Position numbers and translations under genes: made by a program
Assembly: GCA_026391675.1 (NCBI GenBank)
Contig: JAPLDQ010000045.1
Location: 62,001 to 126,000 of the forward strand
Direction: 5' to 3'
DNA from: Bacteroidota bacterium
GTDB lineage: Bacteria > Bacteroidota > Bacteroidia > Bacteroidales > JACABE01
DNA length: 64,000 nucleotides
Notes under the pieces: model-generated
The model's input: the letters and a program-made list of their open reading frames with translations, nothing else
Told to the model about the DNA's origin: nothing
Database searches by the model: none
In this document: piece after piece, positions 24,006-32,364 of the stretch
How positions within the stretch are numbered: the stretch's first letter is position 1
Layout of the letters: every line of letters starts with the position of its first letter

Positions 24006-25085
24006 ATGATATTCAATAAATCAGATAATGGAAAAACGGAAGTAAAGGAATTACTGGGGTTTATCAGTAAAGCGGTGAATTTTGAGAATCTGAAAACGTA
24101 TGTTACTTCGGCAGAGAATGCCATCCGTAAAATAATTTCGAAGGAAGTTTTTAAACTGGCCGAGGATCATTACCTGAGTGAAGATTATAATACGCATAGT
24201 TTGGATGATATATTGGAGGTTTCGGAGGAAAATCCAGAACCGGAAGAGGCTAATGCTGAGATAATGGCTTTTCTTCAGCTTGATATTCTGGTGAGTAGAA
24301 TACAACTGTGTGTGGCTTTTATGGCATATAAACAGTTTGTTCCTTCTAATGATTTGAGCCATGGTGCCAATGGTAGATTGGTAACTAAGGGTGAAGACCA
24401 AAGTACTGCCTGGAGCTGGCAGATTGAAAAGGATAATCAGAACCTGAATGATTTATATCATACTTTTTTGAGTGATTTGCTTGACTTTTTGGATGATTGC
24501 TGCAGTAATGATGATGCTGAAGATATAAGTTCTGCATGGATATCTACTGATGCTTATAAATTGGTGAAGAAATGCTTTATTCAATCGGCCAGTGAGTTTG
24601 ATCCTTATTATAATATAGAAAGCAGTAGTTTTATGTTCCATAAAATTACTGCCGGCATGCACCGTATCCAGCTTCGCAAATTTAAACCAGCATTGCGTGC
24701 TGAGTTGTATGATAAAATTGCTGAGTATATTCTGGATGGAAAAGATCCTGATGACTTAACTGCTGCGGAGCTTAATATTTATGAGTTATGCAAAATGCCA
24801 TTGGCTTTATATACGATGGCTGACAGCATTATGCTTTTTAATGCTCAGATTTTACCTGACCGTATTGTTCAGAATTTTGTGGCTAACCGTGAAGGTGAAA
24901 ATCAGAAGAATTTGCCTGTGGCTGAGCGCAGTGGTGCTGCTAAGTTTTTGAACAATGAAGCGGATGCCTGTATGCGTGAAGTTTTTATGGAAGTAAGGAA
25001 GTACTGGGCGGAAAAAGAAGGGGTGGTGCTGGTGGATGTGCCGTTGGTGAATATTGATCCGGATGAGAAATTTGTAAGATTATAG
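24006..25085 (+). CDS. Head-tail connector-region protein (unrecognised)
   Basis: 359 aa, predicted helical and acidic. Contains IMAFLQLDILVSRIQLCVAF, DLLDFLDDCCSNDD and a conserved-looking C-terminus (FLNNEADACMREVFMEVRKY). Resembles a Bacteroidota-phage family found next to portal genes (possibly DUF6712; not confirmed). Its position between portal and tail genes suggests a connector, stopper or head-completion role. Confidence 0.5.
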   Translation: MIFNKSDNGKTEVKELLGFISKAVNFENLKTYVTSAENAIRKIISKEVFKLAEDHYLSEDYNTHSLDDILEVSEENPEPEEANAEIMAFLQLDILVSRIQLCVAFMAYKQFVPSNDLSHGANGRLVTKGEDQSTAWSWQIEKDNQNLNDLYHTFLSDLLDFLDDCCSNDDAEDISSAWISTDAYKLVKKCFIQSASEFDPYYNIESSSFMFHKITAGMHRIQLRKFKPALRAELYDKIAEYILDGKDPDDLTAAELNIYELCKMPLALYTMADSIMLFNAQILPDRIVQNFVANREGENQKNLPVAERSGAAKFLNNEADACMREVFMEVRKYWAEKEGVVLVDVPLVNIDPDEKFVRL

Positions 25086-25124
25086 TTATAAGTTATGAAT
25101 TATAAGTTATAAGTTAAAAGTTCT

Positions 25125-25148
25125 GTCGCTTCGACTTCGCTCAGCGAC
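25125..25148. repeat. REP-like palindrome, family A variant
   Basis: GTCGCT-N12-AGCGAC, a compensated variant of the family A repeat: both stem arms changed together, keeping the 6-bp pairing. Preceded by AT-rich repeats of the type TTATAAGTTA (25086-25118). Confidence 0.7.
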
Positions 25149-25177
25149 CCCAAGTAATAAACATTAGACGTAAAAAG

Positions 25178-26209
25178 ATGCATACTTTAGAAATACCGGA
25201 AGCAGGAATATACAGGGAGTATCCTTCGGAACTGGAGGAGCTGAGTCCTAAGCAGTTTTTGTATTTTACGGAGTTGTTTTTGCAACTGCTGGAGGGTAGG
25301 ATTACGTTGCATGGTTTCAGGGTGAAGCTGGCGGCTAAGTTTTTGAATCTGAAGAAAACTGCCAGGCATTTTGCTTTGGTTGAAGAAAAGGCTGATGATA
25401 TAAACGACAATTTGAGTAGGATTGCTGCTGAAATGGATAGTTTTTTGAATTATGGTGGCTTCGACGCTTCGACTCCGCTCAGCGGCAGAAGCCCTGAGAG
25501 AGATGTGGTAACTATAAAGATGGGTTTTACCAAGAACCTGCTTCCTGCTATCGGAAATTTATATGGCCCTGATGATCACCTGCAAAATTGCACCGGATTT
25601 GAGTATAAAGAGGCTAACAGTGCTTTTAAGCAGTTTGTGACTTCGCTGGGCACTTCGACTGGCTTCGACTCCGCTCAGCCACCGACGCTCAGTGACCAGC
25701 GAAGTACCGACTCCGCTCATCCACAAGCTGGCATTGAGCATTTGGATAGATTAATTGCAATTTTGTACCGGCCAAGGAAGAAGTTTTTGTGGTTAAAGTT
25801 TTTACAGCAGCGTTTTGACGGTGAATGCAGGGTGGCTTTTACGCCTAAATCAAACCCTAAATTGCTGGAAAAAAGACAGCGGAAAGTTAGCAAATTGCCA
25901 TTTCATGTAAAATATGGGGTGTTTTTGATATTTCAGGCTTTTGAAGAGTTCCTTCGAAGTGGTGAGATTGAAATTGATGGCAATGCCATTTGCCTGGCCG
26001 ATTTGTATAAGGGAGGAGAAGAAGGAAACGACAGTGGAATAGGTATGATGGGCTTATTTTATGAGCTGGCAGAAAGTAAAGTTTTTGGCGATTTGGACCA
26101 GGTAATGAATACCAATATATATGACATTTTTACCCGCATTTATCAGTTGGTAAGGATGAGTGAAAACCTTAAAAAACAAACTGAGAATGTTAAGAATAGC
26201 CACGTTTAA
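25178..26209 (+). CDS. Tail-region protein carrying in-frame REP insertions
   Basis: 343 aa. Starts EIPEAGIYREYPSELEELSP and has helical segments (QFLYFTELFLQLLEGRITLH) and DRLIAILYRPRKKFL, a pattern of tail-assembly or chaperone-like proteins of Bacteroidota phages; not firmly recognised. Two stretches are clearly foreign: FDASTPLSGRSPERD (~90-105) and TSTGFDSAQPPTLSDQRSTD (~155-175). They are translations of the family A palindrome. The frame stays open through both, so the protein may still work with disordered loops added. The end overlaps the next gene. Confidence 0.6.
   Translation: MHTLEIPEAGIYREYPSELEELSPKQFLYFTELFLQLLEGRITLHGFRVKLAAKFLNLKKTARHFALVEEKADDINDNLSRIAAEMDSFLNYGGFDASTPLSGRSPERDVVTIKMGFTKNLLPAIGNLYGPDDHLQNCTGFEYKEANSAFKQFVTSLGTSTGFDSAQPPTLSDQRSTDSAHPQAGIEHLDRLIAILYRPRKKFLWLKFLQQRFDGECRVAFTPKSNPKLLEKRQRKVSKLPFHVKYGVFLIFQAFEEFLRSGEIEIDGNAICLADLYKGGEEGNDSGIGMMGLFYELAESKVFGDLDQVMNTNIYDIFTRIYQLVRMSENLKKQTENVKNSHV
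25455..25490. repeat. REP-like palindrome inside a coding sequence
   Basis: GGTGGCTTCGACGCTTCG followed by ACTCCGCTCAGCGGCA: a compound family A unit inside the tail-region gene. Length and phase keep the reading frame open. Confidence 0.7.
25641..25704. repeat. Nested REP-like palindromes inside a coding sequence
   Basis: Outer arms CTTCGCTGG (25641-25649) and CCAGCGAAG (25696-25704) enclose a full family A unit (GGCT-N12-AGCC) and further half-units; a degenerate unit continues to ~25735. Looks like one repeat inserted into another. Confidence 0.75.
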
Positions 26210-26645
26210 GCTTTTGCTTAAGGATTTGAAGGATAATTCATCTAATAAAATTTTAGGCATAATGACTGCCAGGAGTGAGGCTGAATTATCGAAAATTGTG
26301 AAAGATATTTCGGATTTTAATTTGATAGGAATTATTCCATCATCGGATACGGATGAACATAGCTTTAACAATATTACGGAAACGGATACTGTGGTATTGT
26401 ACGTACTTAAGCCGGTGGGTGATGGTGATCGTGATTTGGAAGATACTACTGATCAGGAAATAGCTCAGGATATTATTGCCGGGATAAAAGAAAGGCTTTA
26501 TTATATTGCTGAGCATTGTGAGCATGCATTGCATCAGACTATTAAGGAGTTAAATTTTGGGAGTATGCACACGGATCCTGAATATAATTATATGCAGTGC
26601 GATGGGTATAGTTTGAGCTTTACGTTGAAAATTAATTGGTTCTGA
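26187..26645 (+). CDS. Tail-region hypothetical protein
   Basis: 152 aa from ATG 26187; the frame also offers a GTG at 26160, but the ATG gives a shorter, more usual overlap (23 bases) with the preceding gene. Alternating helix and strand, ending in YNYMQCDGYSLSFTLKINWF, a strand-rich ending common in tail-terminator or tail-completion proteins. Not recognised; position suits that role. Confidence 0.5.
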   Translation: MLRIATFKLLLKDLKDNSSNKILGIMTARSEAELSKIVKDISDFNLIGIIPSSDTDEHSFNNITETDTVVLYVLKPVGDGDRDLEDTTDQEIAQDIIAGIKERLYYIAEHCEHALHQTIKELNFGSMHTDPEYNYMQCDGYSLSFTLKINWF

Positions 26646-26661
26646 AGGGAATTATAAATTA

Positions 26662-26754
26662 TGAGATACTTCGCTTCGTTCAGTATGACAAGTAATAAAC
26701 AAAAGTGGCTTCGACTCGTTTCGACTACGCTCAACGACCAACGCTTAGCCACCG
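26662..26754. repeat. REP-like palindromes (family B then family A)
   Basis: Family B short form at 26662-26692 (GAGATACTTCGC ... TTCAGTATGACAAG) and an expanded family A copy at 26705-26754, starting GTGGCT and ending AGCCAC, with an internal CTCAACGACC unit. Confidence 0.75.
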
Positions 26755-26770
26755 GATTGAAAGATTTGTG

Positions 26771-26804
26771 TCCTTTATAAAAGGAGTTGGCTATAGTTAA
26801 TTTG
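26771..26804 (+). promoter_or_regulatory. Late promoter P4
   Basis: TCCTTTAT (26771-26778), 18-base spacer, TTAATTTG (26797-26804) followed by TATAA. Leader of ~20 nt before the ATG at 26828. Confidence 0.65.
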
Positions 26805-26827
26805 TATAAAATTTAATACGTGATATC

Positions 26828-29176
26828 ATGAGAATTAAAGTTGATAATAATAAATTGGTTCTGTTATTTGATAGCGGATCTTTTAAAACAGTTCCATTGC
26901 TGGATTGTTTTATTGATTTTGACGATGAAAATGAAAAGGTTAATTTCTTTGGGAGCAAAGAAATGGATACTATACAGGATTCTAAGATATGTGTTGATTG
27001 GAAGAATGTTGAAGGAATTAATGATTATTCTGAATTTAAAGAATTTATTAAAAATAATGAGATTAATTCAGGACAAGCGTTACCTGATGGTATTGTTATT
27101 GATGCTGAATATGTGCATACAGAAAATAATTATAGTAATGAAGAGAAACAAAAAGTATTTGATTCACTTACTGAAGTTAATACCGCTAATATAATTAATG
27201 AATCTGTTCCAGAAGAAAAGTTATCAATAGCATTACAGACAAAAATAAACGGTTATGCAACCATACCTAATTATTTTCTTTCAAGTGCTCCCGGATTTAT
27301 TGAAGATGCTCAAGTTAGACGTGCTGTTAAATATATTAATATATTAGATGTAGACCCTACATTACTTTATTCTATATTTATTATTTATAGAAATAAAGTT
27401 GATGAAGGTATTAACGATAGACTATTAGTTAAAACATTTGATTTATCAGGTACTCTAGTTTCACTTTATATTCTTAATAAAAATATAGATGCAAGTGGTA
27501 CTAAAACAGTTATTTTTAATAATTATAATTTGTATTCTGAAACATTTATATTAACTATAGATTATGAAGAGATAACTGATGATGGTAGTACGTCGGGAAT
27601 GACAAATATGATTGTTAATCCTATATATTATGATAACAAAATAAAACTTAATAATCCAACAGAATCTGTTAACTCATTAGGTATTAATGAATTAATATAT
27701 GGTGCTAATATACAGGGTGTATTAAGTAAGCTAATGGCTTATAAAACAGGAATGCTGGGAGGTAAACCAATTAGAATAAATGTATTAGGGGATAGTATAA
27801 CAGGTGGAATTCATATGGAATTATGGAAAGCTTGGATGGAGACAGAATATGAATTACCAACAGATGCTATCGAAATACATTGGTATGGGGGTTATGCAAT
27901 AGAAACCATGATGCCATTTATTGATAATCTAATTGCAGATAATCCTGACTTATTCATATATAATGAGTATGAGAATTATGGTAATACATTAACTCATTTA
28001 GAAAGTATTATTCAATTACTTCGTAAATATACAACTGCTGATATAGCTATTGGAACGTGGAGTATAAGTCCTGCTGAACTCAGATTACGTATAGCAAATT
28101 CTTATGGTGGAACTGGAAATTCAAATGCTATGGATTACAATCGTAGTTTGGCTCGTAAATACAATTGTGAACTTATTGATTTTTCAAGAAGTGTTATAAA
28201 CTATACCAATCTACAAATACTTAATGGTACACCTTTAGAAACTGTTATAACTGATTTATATGGAGTAGGTAATGAATCTGTACATCTAAGCAGTGATGGA
28301 TATACATTAACTATGTTTCCTGAATTTAAAAAACATTTTGGTCGGTTAAATGAAAATAATAATATGCCTTATGTTATAAATAAGGAAGAAAAGATTTTAT
28401 TTGCAGATAGTATTATATATGATAATCTAAATAATAAAGACTTAACTATTGACCCTAGTTTTATTTTAGCAGCAAATAATATATATACTACTACTGCTGA
28501 TGCTGAACTTGTTATTCCTATTAAAGATGCTATAGGATTTGAATTATTTCTTGAAGATGCTGGAACTGGTAATGTTGATATAACAGTTAAAAAAGAAGGT
28601 GAAAGTAGTTTTGTTGCACCTTCTACGCTACGTAATAATACTTATCCTTTACAGTTTGCAACTGAAATTGTTAGTATTACTTATGCTACAAATGCTGACC
28701 AATGGCGTATGAAAAGACCTTTCATGAAATGTGTTGTTACTGATAATATTCTTGCAAATGGAGTTTTAAAATCAGGGCAGTATAAGATTGTTGTAACAGA
28801 CGTTACGTTAGATGAAGATTTACATCAGGTTGTTACATGTATAGTTAAAAATCCTGCTGGTGTTCAAATTGGTGATGAGTTTATAGTGGGTGAATCGAAT
28901 GTAACAATTGGTAATTTATATTTTCCTTTAAAATGGAATGGTTCTAATAATTGGATAATAGATGATTCATCAACAGACAACTGGGGTGTTCCTGCAAATG
29001 GAAATTATACAGAGGGGGACGAATACGAATTTTATATTAAATCAAATTGGATAGATACATTTGATAAGACCAATGTTTATCAACGTGTATTTGGATTTGA
29101 ACGAGGAAACTATGATGTAAAACTAAAAAATGTTTCAGGTGCTTTTTGGATTCATTCTTTAAACATTTTAAAATAA
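26828..29176 (+). CDS. SGNH/GDSL hydrolase-containing virion protein
   Basis: 782 aa. Residues ~316-510 form an SGNH hydrolase: VLGDSITGG (nucleophile Ser323) and ESVHLSSDGY (His486). The acidic residue three before His is Glu rather than the usual Asp. The first ~310 and last ~270 residues are beta-rich, fibre-like (IKVDNNKLVLLFDSGSF at the start). Phage proteins of this kind are receptor-binding or depolymerising tail parts that deacylate capsule or LPS. It is more AT-rich than its neighbours and sits alone between two late promoters, suggesting acquisition as a unit. Confidence 0.75.
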   Translation: MRIKVDNNKLVLLFDSGSFKTVPLLDCFIDFDDENEKVNFFGSKEMDTIQDSKICVDWKNVEGINDYSEFKEFIKNNEINSGQALPDGIVIDAEYVHTENNYSNEEKQKVFDSLTEVNTANIINESVPEEKLSIALQTKINGYATIPNYFLSSAPGFIEDAQVRRAVKYINILDVDPTLLYSIFIIYRNKVDEGINDRLLVKTFDLSGTLVSLYILNKNIDASGTKTVIFNNYNLYSETFILTIDYEEITDDGSTSGMTNMIVNPIYYDNKIKLNNPTESVNSLGINELIYGANIQGVLSKLMAYKTGMLGGKPIRINVLGDSITGGIHMELWKAWMETEYELPTDAIEIHWYGGYAIETMMPFIDNLIADNPDLFIYNEYENYGNTLTHLESIIQLLRKYTTADIAIGTWSISPAELRLRIANSYGGTGNSNAMDYNRSLARKYNCELIDFSRSVINYTNLQILNGTPLETVITDLYGVGNESVHLSSDGYTLTMFPEFKKHFGRLNENNNMPYVINKEEKILFADSIIYDNLNNKDLTIDPSFILAANNIYTTTADAELVIPIKDAIGFELFLEDAGTGNVDITVKKEGESSFVAPSTLRNNTYPLQFATEIVSITYATNADQWRMKRPFMKCVVTDNILANGVLKSGQYKIVVTDVTLDEDLHQVVTCIVKNPAGVQIGDEFIVGESNVTIGNLYFPLKWNGSNNWIIDDSSTDNWGVPANGNYTEGDEYEFYIKSNWIDTFDKTNVYQRVFGFERGNYDVKLKNVSGAFWIHSLNILK

Positions 29177-29212
29177 AAATAAATGTTGCTTGATAAGATT
29201 TGAACCTTTAGC

Positions 29213-29245
29213 ACCTTTAAAGCGGGGAAAAGTGGTTTTAATTTG
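29213..29245 (+). promoter_or_regulatory. Late promoter P5 (lysis cassette)
   Basis: ACCTTTAA (29213-29220), 17-base spacer, TTAATTTG (29238-29245) followed by TATAA. Resembles P4 most, with a weaker upstream box; it would time holin and endolysin synthesis. Confidence 0.55.
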
Positions 29246-29267
29246 TATAATATATTAACCGACTAAA

Positions 29268-29552
29268 ATGAATATACTCATGGTTTTAACTAAACAAACG
29301 AAATTCGGACTTACGTTCGGACAGATAATGTCGTTATTGATATTTTTTGGGGGATTAATTACTGCTTACACTGATTTGAATGTAAAAATAGCGAGTGTTC
29401 AAGCTAAAACAGATGCTAAAATAGAGCATCTGGAACTCGGCAGGCAAACCAATGCTGCTAATATTGAAATAATGCGACAGGAAAACCGGCAGGATCACAA
29501 TAAACTTAATGATAAAATAGATATTTTACTTATTAATATAAAGAAACCATGA
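29268..29552 (+). CDS. Holin-associated membrane protein (XhlA-like layout)
   Basis: 94 aa: short N-terminus, one TM helix (GQIMSLLIFFGGLITAYTDL, ~18-37), then a long coiled coil (ASVQAKTDAKIEHLELGRQT ... MRQENRQDHNKLNDKIDIL). Same order as hemolysin XhlA-type holin partners, though TM and coil are swapped relative to some. First gene of the lysis cassette; overlaps the next gene by four bases. Confidence 0.6.
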   Translation: MNILMVLTKQTKFGLTFGQIMSLLIFFGGLITAYTDLNVKIASVQAKTDAKIEHLELGRQTNAANIEIMRQENRQDHNKLNDKIDILLINIKKP

Positions 29553-29776
29553 AAAAACTTTGGATAAGATTTGTATCTGAAACTCCTGTGATATGGAAGA
29601 AAGTAAGATCTGTTGTTTTATGGCTTGGAGGTGCGTTTGTAGCTTTGATTACCGTAAATAGTACGCTTAATTTGGGATTACTCCCTATTATTATTACGAT
29701 TGCCAAATATGGCATTGGGTTGTGTGCATTTATAGCCAGTACGGCTCAGTTTCAAACAACAGGGAATAATGGCTGA
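29549..29776 (+). CDS. Putative holin
   Basis: 75 aa with two hydrophobic helices (VVLWLGGAFVALITVN and LLPIIITIAKYGIGLCAFIA) and a charged N-terminus with several Lys and Arg, a class II holin layout. It lies directly upstream of the endolysin, overlapping it by eight bases. Confidence 0.65.
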   Translation: MKKLWIRFVSETPVIWKKVRSVVLWLGGAFVALITVNSTLNLGLLPIIITIAKYGIGLCAFIASTAQFQTTGNNG

Positions 29777-30287
29777 TATTAATAGAATAGTCCCCATCAT
29801 ATTCGGATGGGAAGGCCAGTGGGCAAATGACCCTGTTGACCGTGGTGGAGCCACAATGATGGGCGTTACTCTTGAAACATGGAAAAGCTGTGGCTATGAT
29901 AAGGATGGTGATGGTGATATTGACGTGGATGACCTTAAGTTGATTGATAAGGCTGATGTAGTTTATAAAATTCTTAAACCTCACTATTGGGACCGCTGGA
30001 AGGCTGATAAAATCAACAACCAATCCATTGCCAATATATTAGTTGACTGGGTTTGGGGAAGTGGTAAATGGGGGATAGTGATTCCACAGCGCATATTGGG
30101 TACTGACGATGATGGTGTGGTAGGACCTATTACAATAGCCAAGGTGAATGATTATGATCAGAAAATTTTATTTAGTCTGATAAAAGATGCCAGGATAAAG
30201 TTTGTGGAAGATTTGTGTAAGAATGATCCTTCGCAGCTTAGGTTTAAAAAAGGGTGGTTGAATAGGATTAATTCGTTTAAGTTTTAA
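29769..30287 (+). CDS. Endolysin, GH108-type muramidase with EF-hand-like loop
   Basis: 172 aa. FGWEGQWANDPVDRGGATMM followed by GVT is the glycoside hydrolase family 108 active-site block (E-G-x-(Y/W)-x-N-x-x-D-x-G-G-x-T) with catalytic Glu15. The C-terminal half (NQSIANILVDWVWGSGKWGI and DDDGVVGPITIAKVN) matches the peptidoglycan-binding domain of this family. Between them, DKDGDGDIDVDDLKLI is a canonical EF-hand calcium loop. Degrades host murein at lysis. No signal peptide, so release depends on the holin. Confidence 0.88.
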   Translation: MADINRIVPIIFGWEGQWANDPVDRGGATMMGVTLETWKSCGYDKDGDGDIDVDDLKLIDKADVVYKILKPHYWDRWKADKINNQSIANILVDWVWGSGKWGIVIPQRILGTDDDGVVGPITIAKVNDYDQKILFSLIKDARIKFVEDLCKNDPSQLRFKKGWLNRINSFKF

Positions 30288-30378
30288 TGAGATGCTTCGC
30301 TTCATTTCGACTACGCTCAATGAGCAACTCAGCATGACAAGTAAATGACAGAATGTGGCTTCGACTCCGCTCAGCCAC
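30288..30378. repeat. REP-like palindromes (family B then family A)
   Basis: Family B long form (30288-30341) and a perfect family A copy, GTGGCT-N12-AGCCAC (30355-30378), in the gap after the endolysin. Nearly identical to the pair at 23878-23968. Confidence 0.8.
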
Positions 30379-30404
30379 CACAATATAAACTAACAACTAT
30401 TAAA

Positions 30405-30833
30405 ATGAGTTTAAAAAGAAGACAGTCAAGGGAAAAAGAAAAAGCTGATCAGTATCTGAATTTGCTGATTAAAAGATTTATTGCTTTTAAAAACAAGCAT
30501 TTTGTTGAAGAAAATGGGGTGCTGGTGATTGACGTGGAAGCGGAAGCTTTGCGTAATCAGCTTAAATTTGACTGGAATCGTTTTTGTGATTTAAAACAGC
30601 CTGTGGGTGAGTTGAAATATAATAAGAAGGCTTTTCATCAGGCTACGGAGGTACATTTGCATAAACATAAGCAATTGTGCTATGTAAATCATGTAATGCG
30701 GCTGATGATAGTAAATTATAATACCGGTACAAAAGAATATGAACAATTAATGGTTGCTTTTGAAAATGGCACACCTGCAGAATTGGCGGCAGAAGATTTT
30801 AGTATTCAGATTTATGAAGAAGAATTGGTTTAA
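30405..30833 (+). CDS. Hypothetical protein in lysis region
   Basis: 142 aa from ATG 30405; the open frame extends back through a REP repeat to 30345, which is an artefact. Basic, helical N-terminus (LKRRQSREKEKADQYLNLLI). No family recognised. Flanked on both sides by family A palindromes. Confidence 0.5.
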   Translation: MSLKRRQSREKEKADQYLNLLIKRFIAFKNKHFVEENGVLVIDVEAEALRNQLKFDWNRFCDLKQPVGELKYNKKAFHQATEVHLHKHKQLCYVNHVMRLMIVNYNTGTKEYEQLMVAFENGTPAELAAEDFSIQIYEEELV

Positions 30834-30843
30834 AGAACAGTAT

Positions 30844-30867
30844 GTGGCTTCGACTCCGCTCAGCCAC
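30844..30867. repeat. REP-like palindrome, family A
   Basis: Perfect GTGGCT-N12-AGCCAC unit, identical to the copies at 23943 and 30355. Confidence 0.8.
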
Positions 30868-30888
30868 CAACAATAAAATAGTTGAGTT

Positions 30889-31506
30889 ATGAAAGGGTAT
30901 TGGTTATTAATTGCATTGGGGATTGGGTTACTGCTGGGATGGTTTATCTTCCGTCAGGGTGGAAGTGGATCAGGAACTACCGTTACCTATGATACGTTGA
31001 AAGTATATAGCGATACGGGTAAACATATTGTAAATATTCCGAAACCATATCCTGTTTACCAGGATACCGGTTCCATAGAGTATATTGAGTATGATATTGA
31101 CAGCGCCAAGATATTTCAGGCGTATGTGAGTTTGCATAAGCAGCTTTATACACGGAATATTTTTGATCGTATACTTAAAGATGACACAGCAGCACTTATT
31201 ACATTGTGTGATACTGTTTTTGCGAATATGTTGATGGGTGCAAATCTGACGTATCAGAATAGGACGCCGGTGTTCTATATTACAAAGACAGTTACAATCG
31301 CTGGGGCTTCGACTCCGCTCAGCCACCAGCTTAGCATTGGTGCTGATTTGAATTATAATAAAGGAAATTTAGGGTATGATATAGGATTGATTTACCAAAA
31401 TAAGGGCGTGGCATACCGTTACGCATATAATCCACTGGTTGGTGAGCACAGCTTCGGAGTGTATGCAAGATTGTGGCCACGATCACGTTCACCTGCGGTG
31501 AAGTGA
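30889..31506 (+). CDS. Membrane-anchored spanin-like protein with REP insertion
   Basis: 205 aa. One N-terminal TM helix (YWLLIALGIGLLLGWFIF), then a periplasmic region with a coiled or extended part (DSAKIFQAYVSLHKQL). Position after holin and endolysin suggests a spanin or lysis accessory, though no classical Rz/Rz1 pair is seen. The peptide GASTPLSHQL (~141-150) is the translation of an inserted family A palindrome (31301-31329). The C-terminal beta-rich stretch (LSIGADLNYNKGNLGYDIGL) after it resembles an outer-membrane hairpin. Confidence 0.55.
   Translation: MKGYWLLIALGIGLLLGWFIFRQGGSGSGTTVTYDTLKVYSDTGKHIVNIPKPYPVYQDTGSIEYIEYDIDSAKIFQAYVSLHKQLYTRNIFDRILKDDTAALITLCDTVFANMLMGANLTYQNRTPVFYITKTVTIAGASTPLSHQLSIGADLNYNKGNLGYDIGLIYQNKGVAYRYAYNPLVGEHSFGVYARLWPRSRSPAVK
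31301..31329. repeat. REP-like palindrome inside the spanin-like gene
   Basis: CTGGGGCTTCGAC-TCCGCTCAGCCACCAG. In-frame, so the gene stays open. Confidence 0.75.
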
Positions 31507-31866
31507 ATTAGGAATTACGAATTACGAATACAGCTCCGTAGATAGTATCTGCGGATTGACGCGTAAAGCGTTTCGAAGATAAAGCGTAGGATTATTTCAA
31601 AGTTTAGTGCTGAGATGCCAAAAACAAACGGCGAAACATTCCAAAAACAAGCGGCCTGATAAGCTGCGATAAAAGGGGGTAACCAGGTTACTGCCATTTT
31701 TTTATGTGCTTCGTATTCACTGGGGGCTTCGACTCCGCTCAGCCACCAGCTCAACGACCAGCTTAGTGAGTAGTTTAACTACCGAAGTTTGCCGGTGGCT
31801 GAGCGGAGTCGAAGCCATGAGAAATCTGCCCTTTAATTACGGGAATTTAGTATATAATATTGCAGT
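31507..31866. other. 360-bp non-coding gap with opposed REP-like palindromes
   Basis: Holds a family A copy at 31720-31768, followed by an inverted copy at 31794-31817 (GGTGGCTGAGCGGAG...). Together they could fold into one long hairpin of about 95 nt. The first 200 bp hold repeated GAATTACGAATTACGAAT-type sequence and no gene. Ends in late promoter P6. Confidence 0.65.
31829..31865 (+). promoter_or_regulatory. Late promoter P6 (leaderless type)
   Basis: CCCTTTAA (31829-31836), 18-base spacer, TAATATTGCAG (31855-31865). ATG at 31867, five bases after the -7 G, exactly as in P3 and P7. Confidence 0.7.
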
Positions 31867-32364
31867 ATGGAAGGTAAATATAATGAGGTTGAACAGTTGT
31901 TTATTAAAGAGATACTGGACCAGCATGGGGAGTATCTTACTGATCTGTTTGTTACTGCCATTGAAGCCAAAAAGCTTGTAAATACCGGCGAACTGCTTGC
32001 CGGAATCAGTTACCGCGTGGAGAAACGGGGTAATAATTTTATTTTATCTTTTACTTTTCCTGAATATGGCCGGCAGATTGAAATCCGCTACCATAAATCG
32101 AAGAATGCCCAGAAGCTTAAGCCTATAAATACTAACCGTTTATTGTGGAATATCCGCAGTAAAACGGACAAAAGTGCTAAAAATAAGGATGCCCGATGGT
32201 ATGCAAAGAATTTATATGGCGCCCAGAATACATTAATTGGCAGGTTGGGCGTAGAATATACCAAGGATGAGATTCTTAGGCTTAAGAATATTATTGCCGA
32301 CAGCAAAACAAGGGGCACTTATGTTCAATTATTAGATCGTTCAGTAACAACCACAGCATTATGA
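31867..32364 (+). CDS. Hypothetical protein upstream of tape measure
   Basis: 165 aa, basic, with strands FILSFTFPEYGRQIEIRYHK and a basic helical C-terminus (WYAKNLYGAQNTLIGRLGVE). The stop overlaps the tape measure ATG by four bases. Position is that of tail-assembly or tail-tube accessory genes. Not recognised. Confidence 0.55.
   Translation: MEGKYNEVEQLFIKEILDQHGEYLTDLFVTAIEAKKLVNTGELLAGISYRVEKRGNNFILSFTFPEYGRQIEIRYHKSKNAQKLKPINTNRLLWNIRSKTDKSAKNKDARWYAKNLYGAQNTLIGRLGVEYTKDEILRLKNIIADSKTRGTYVQLLDRSVTTTAL

Noticed and set aside
30345-30404. Upstream extension of the 30405 gene
   Set aside because: It is the translation of a family A REP palindrome (FDSAQPP), not protein-coding sequence.
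31515-31981. Frames giving WLSGVEA, MAERSRS or FDSAQPP peptides on either strand
   Set aside because: These are translations of REP palindromes and have no other coding signs.
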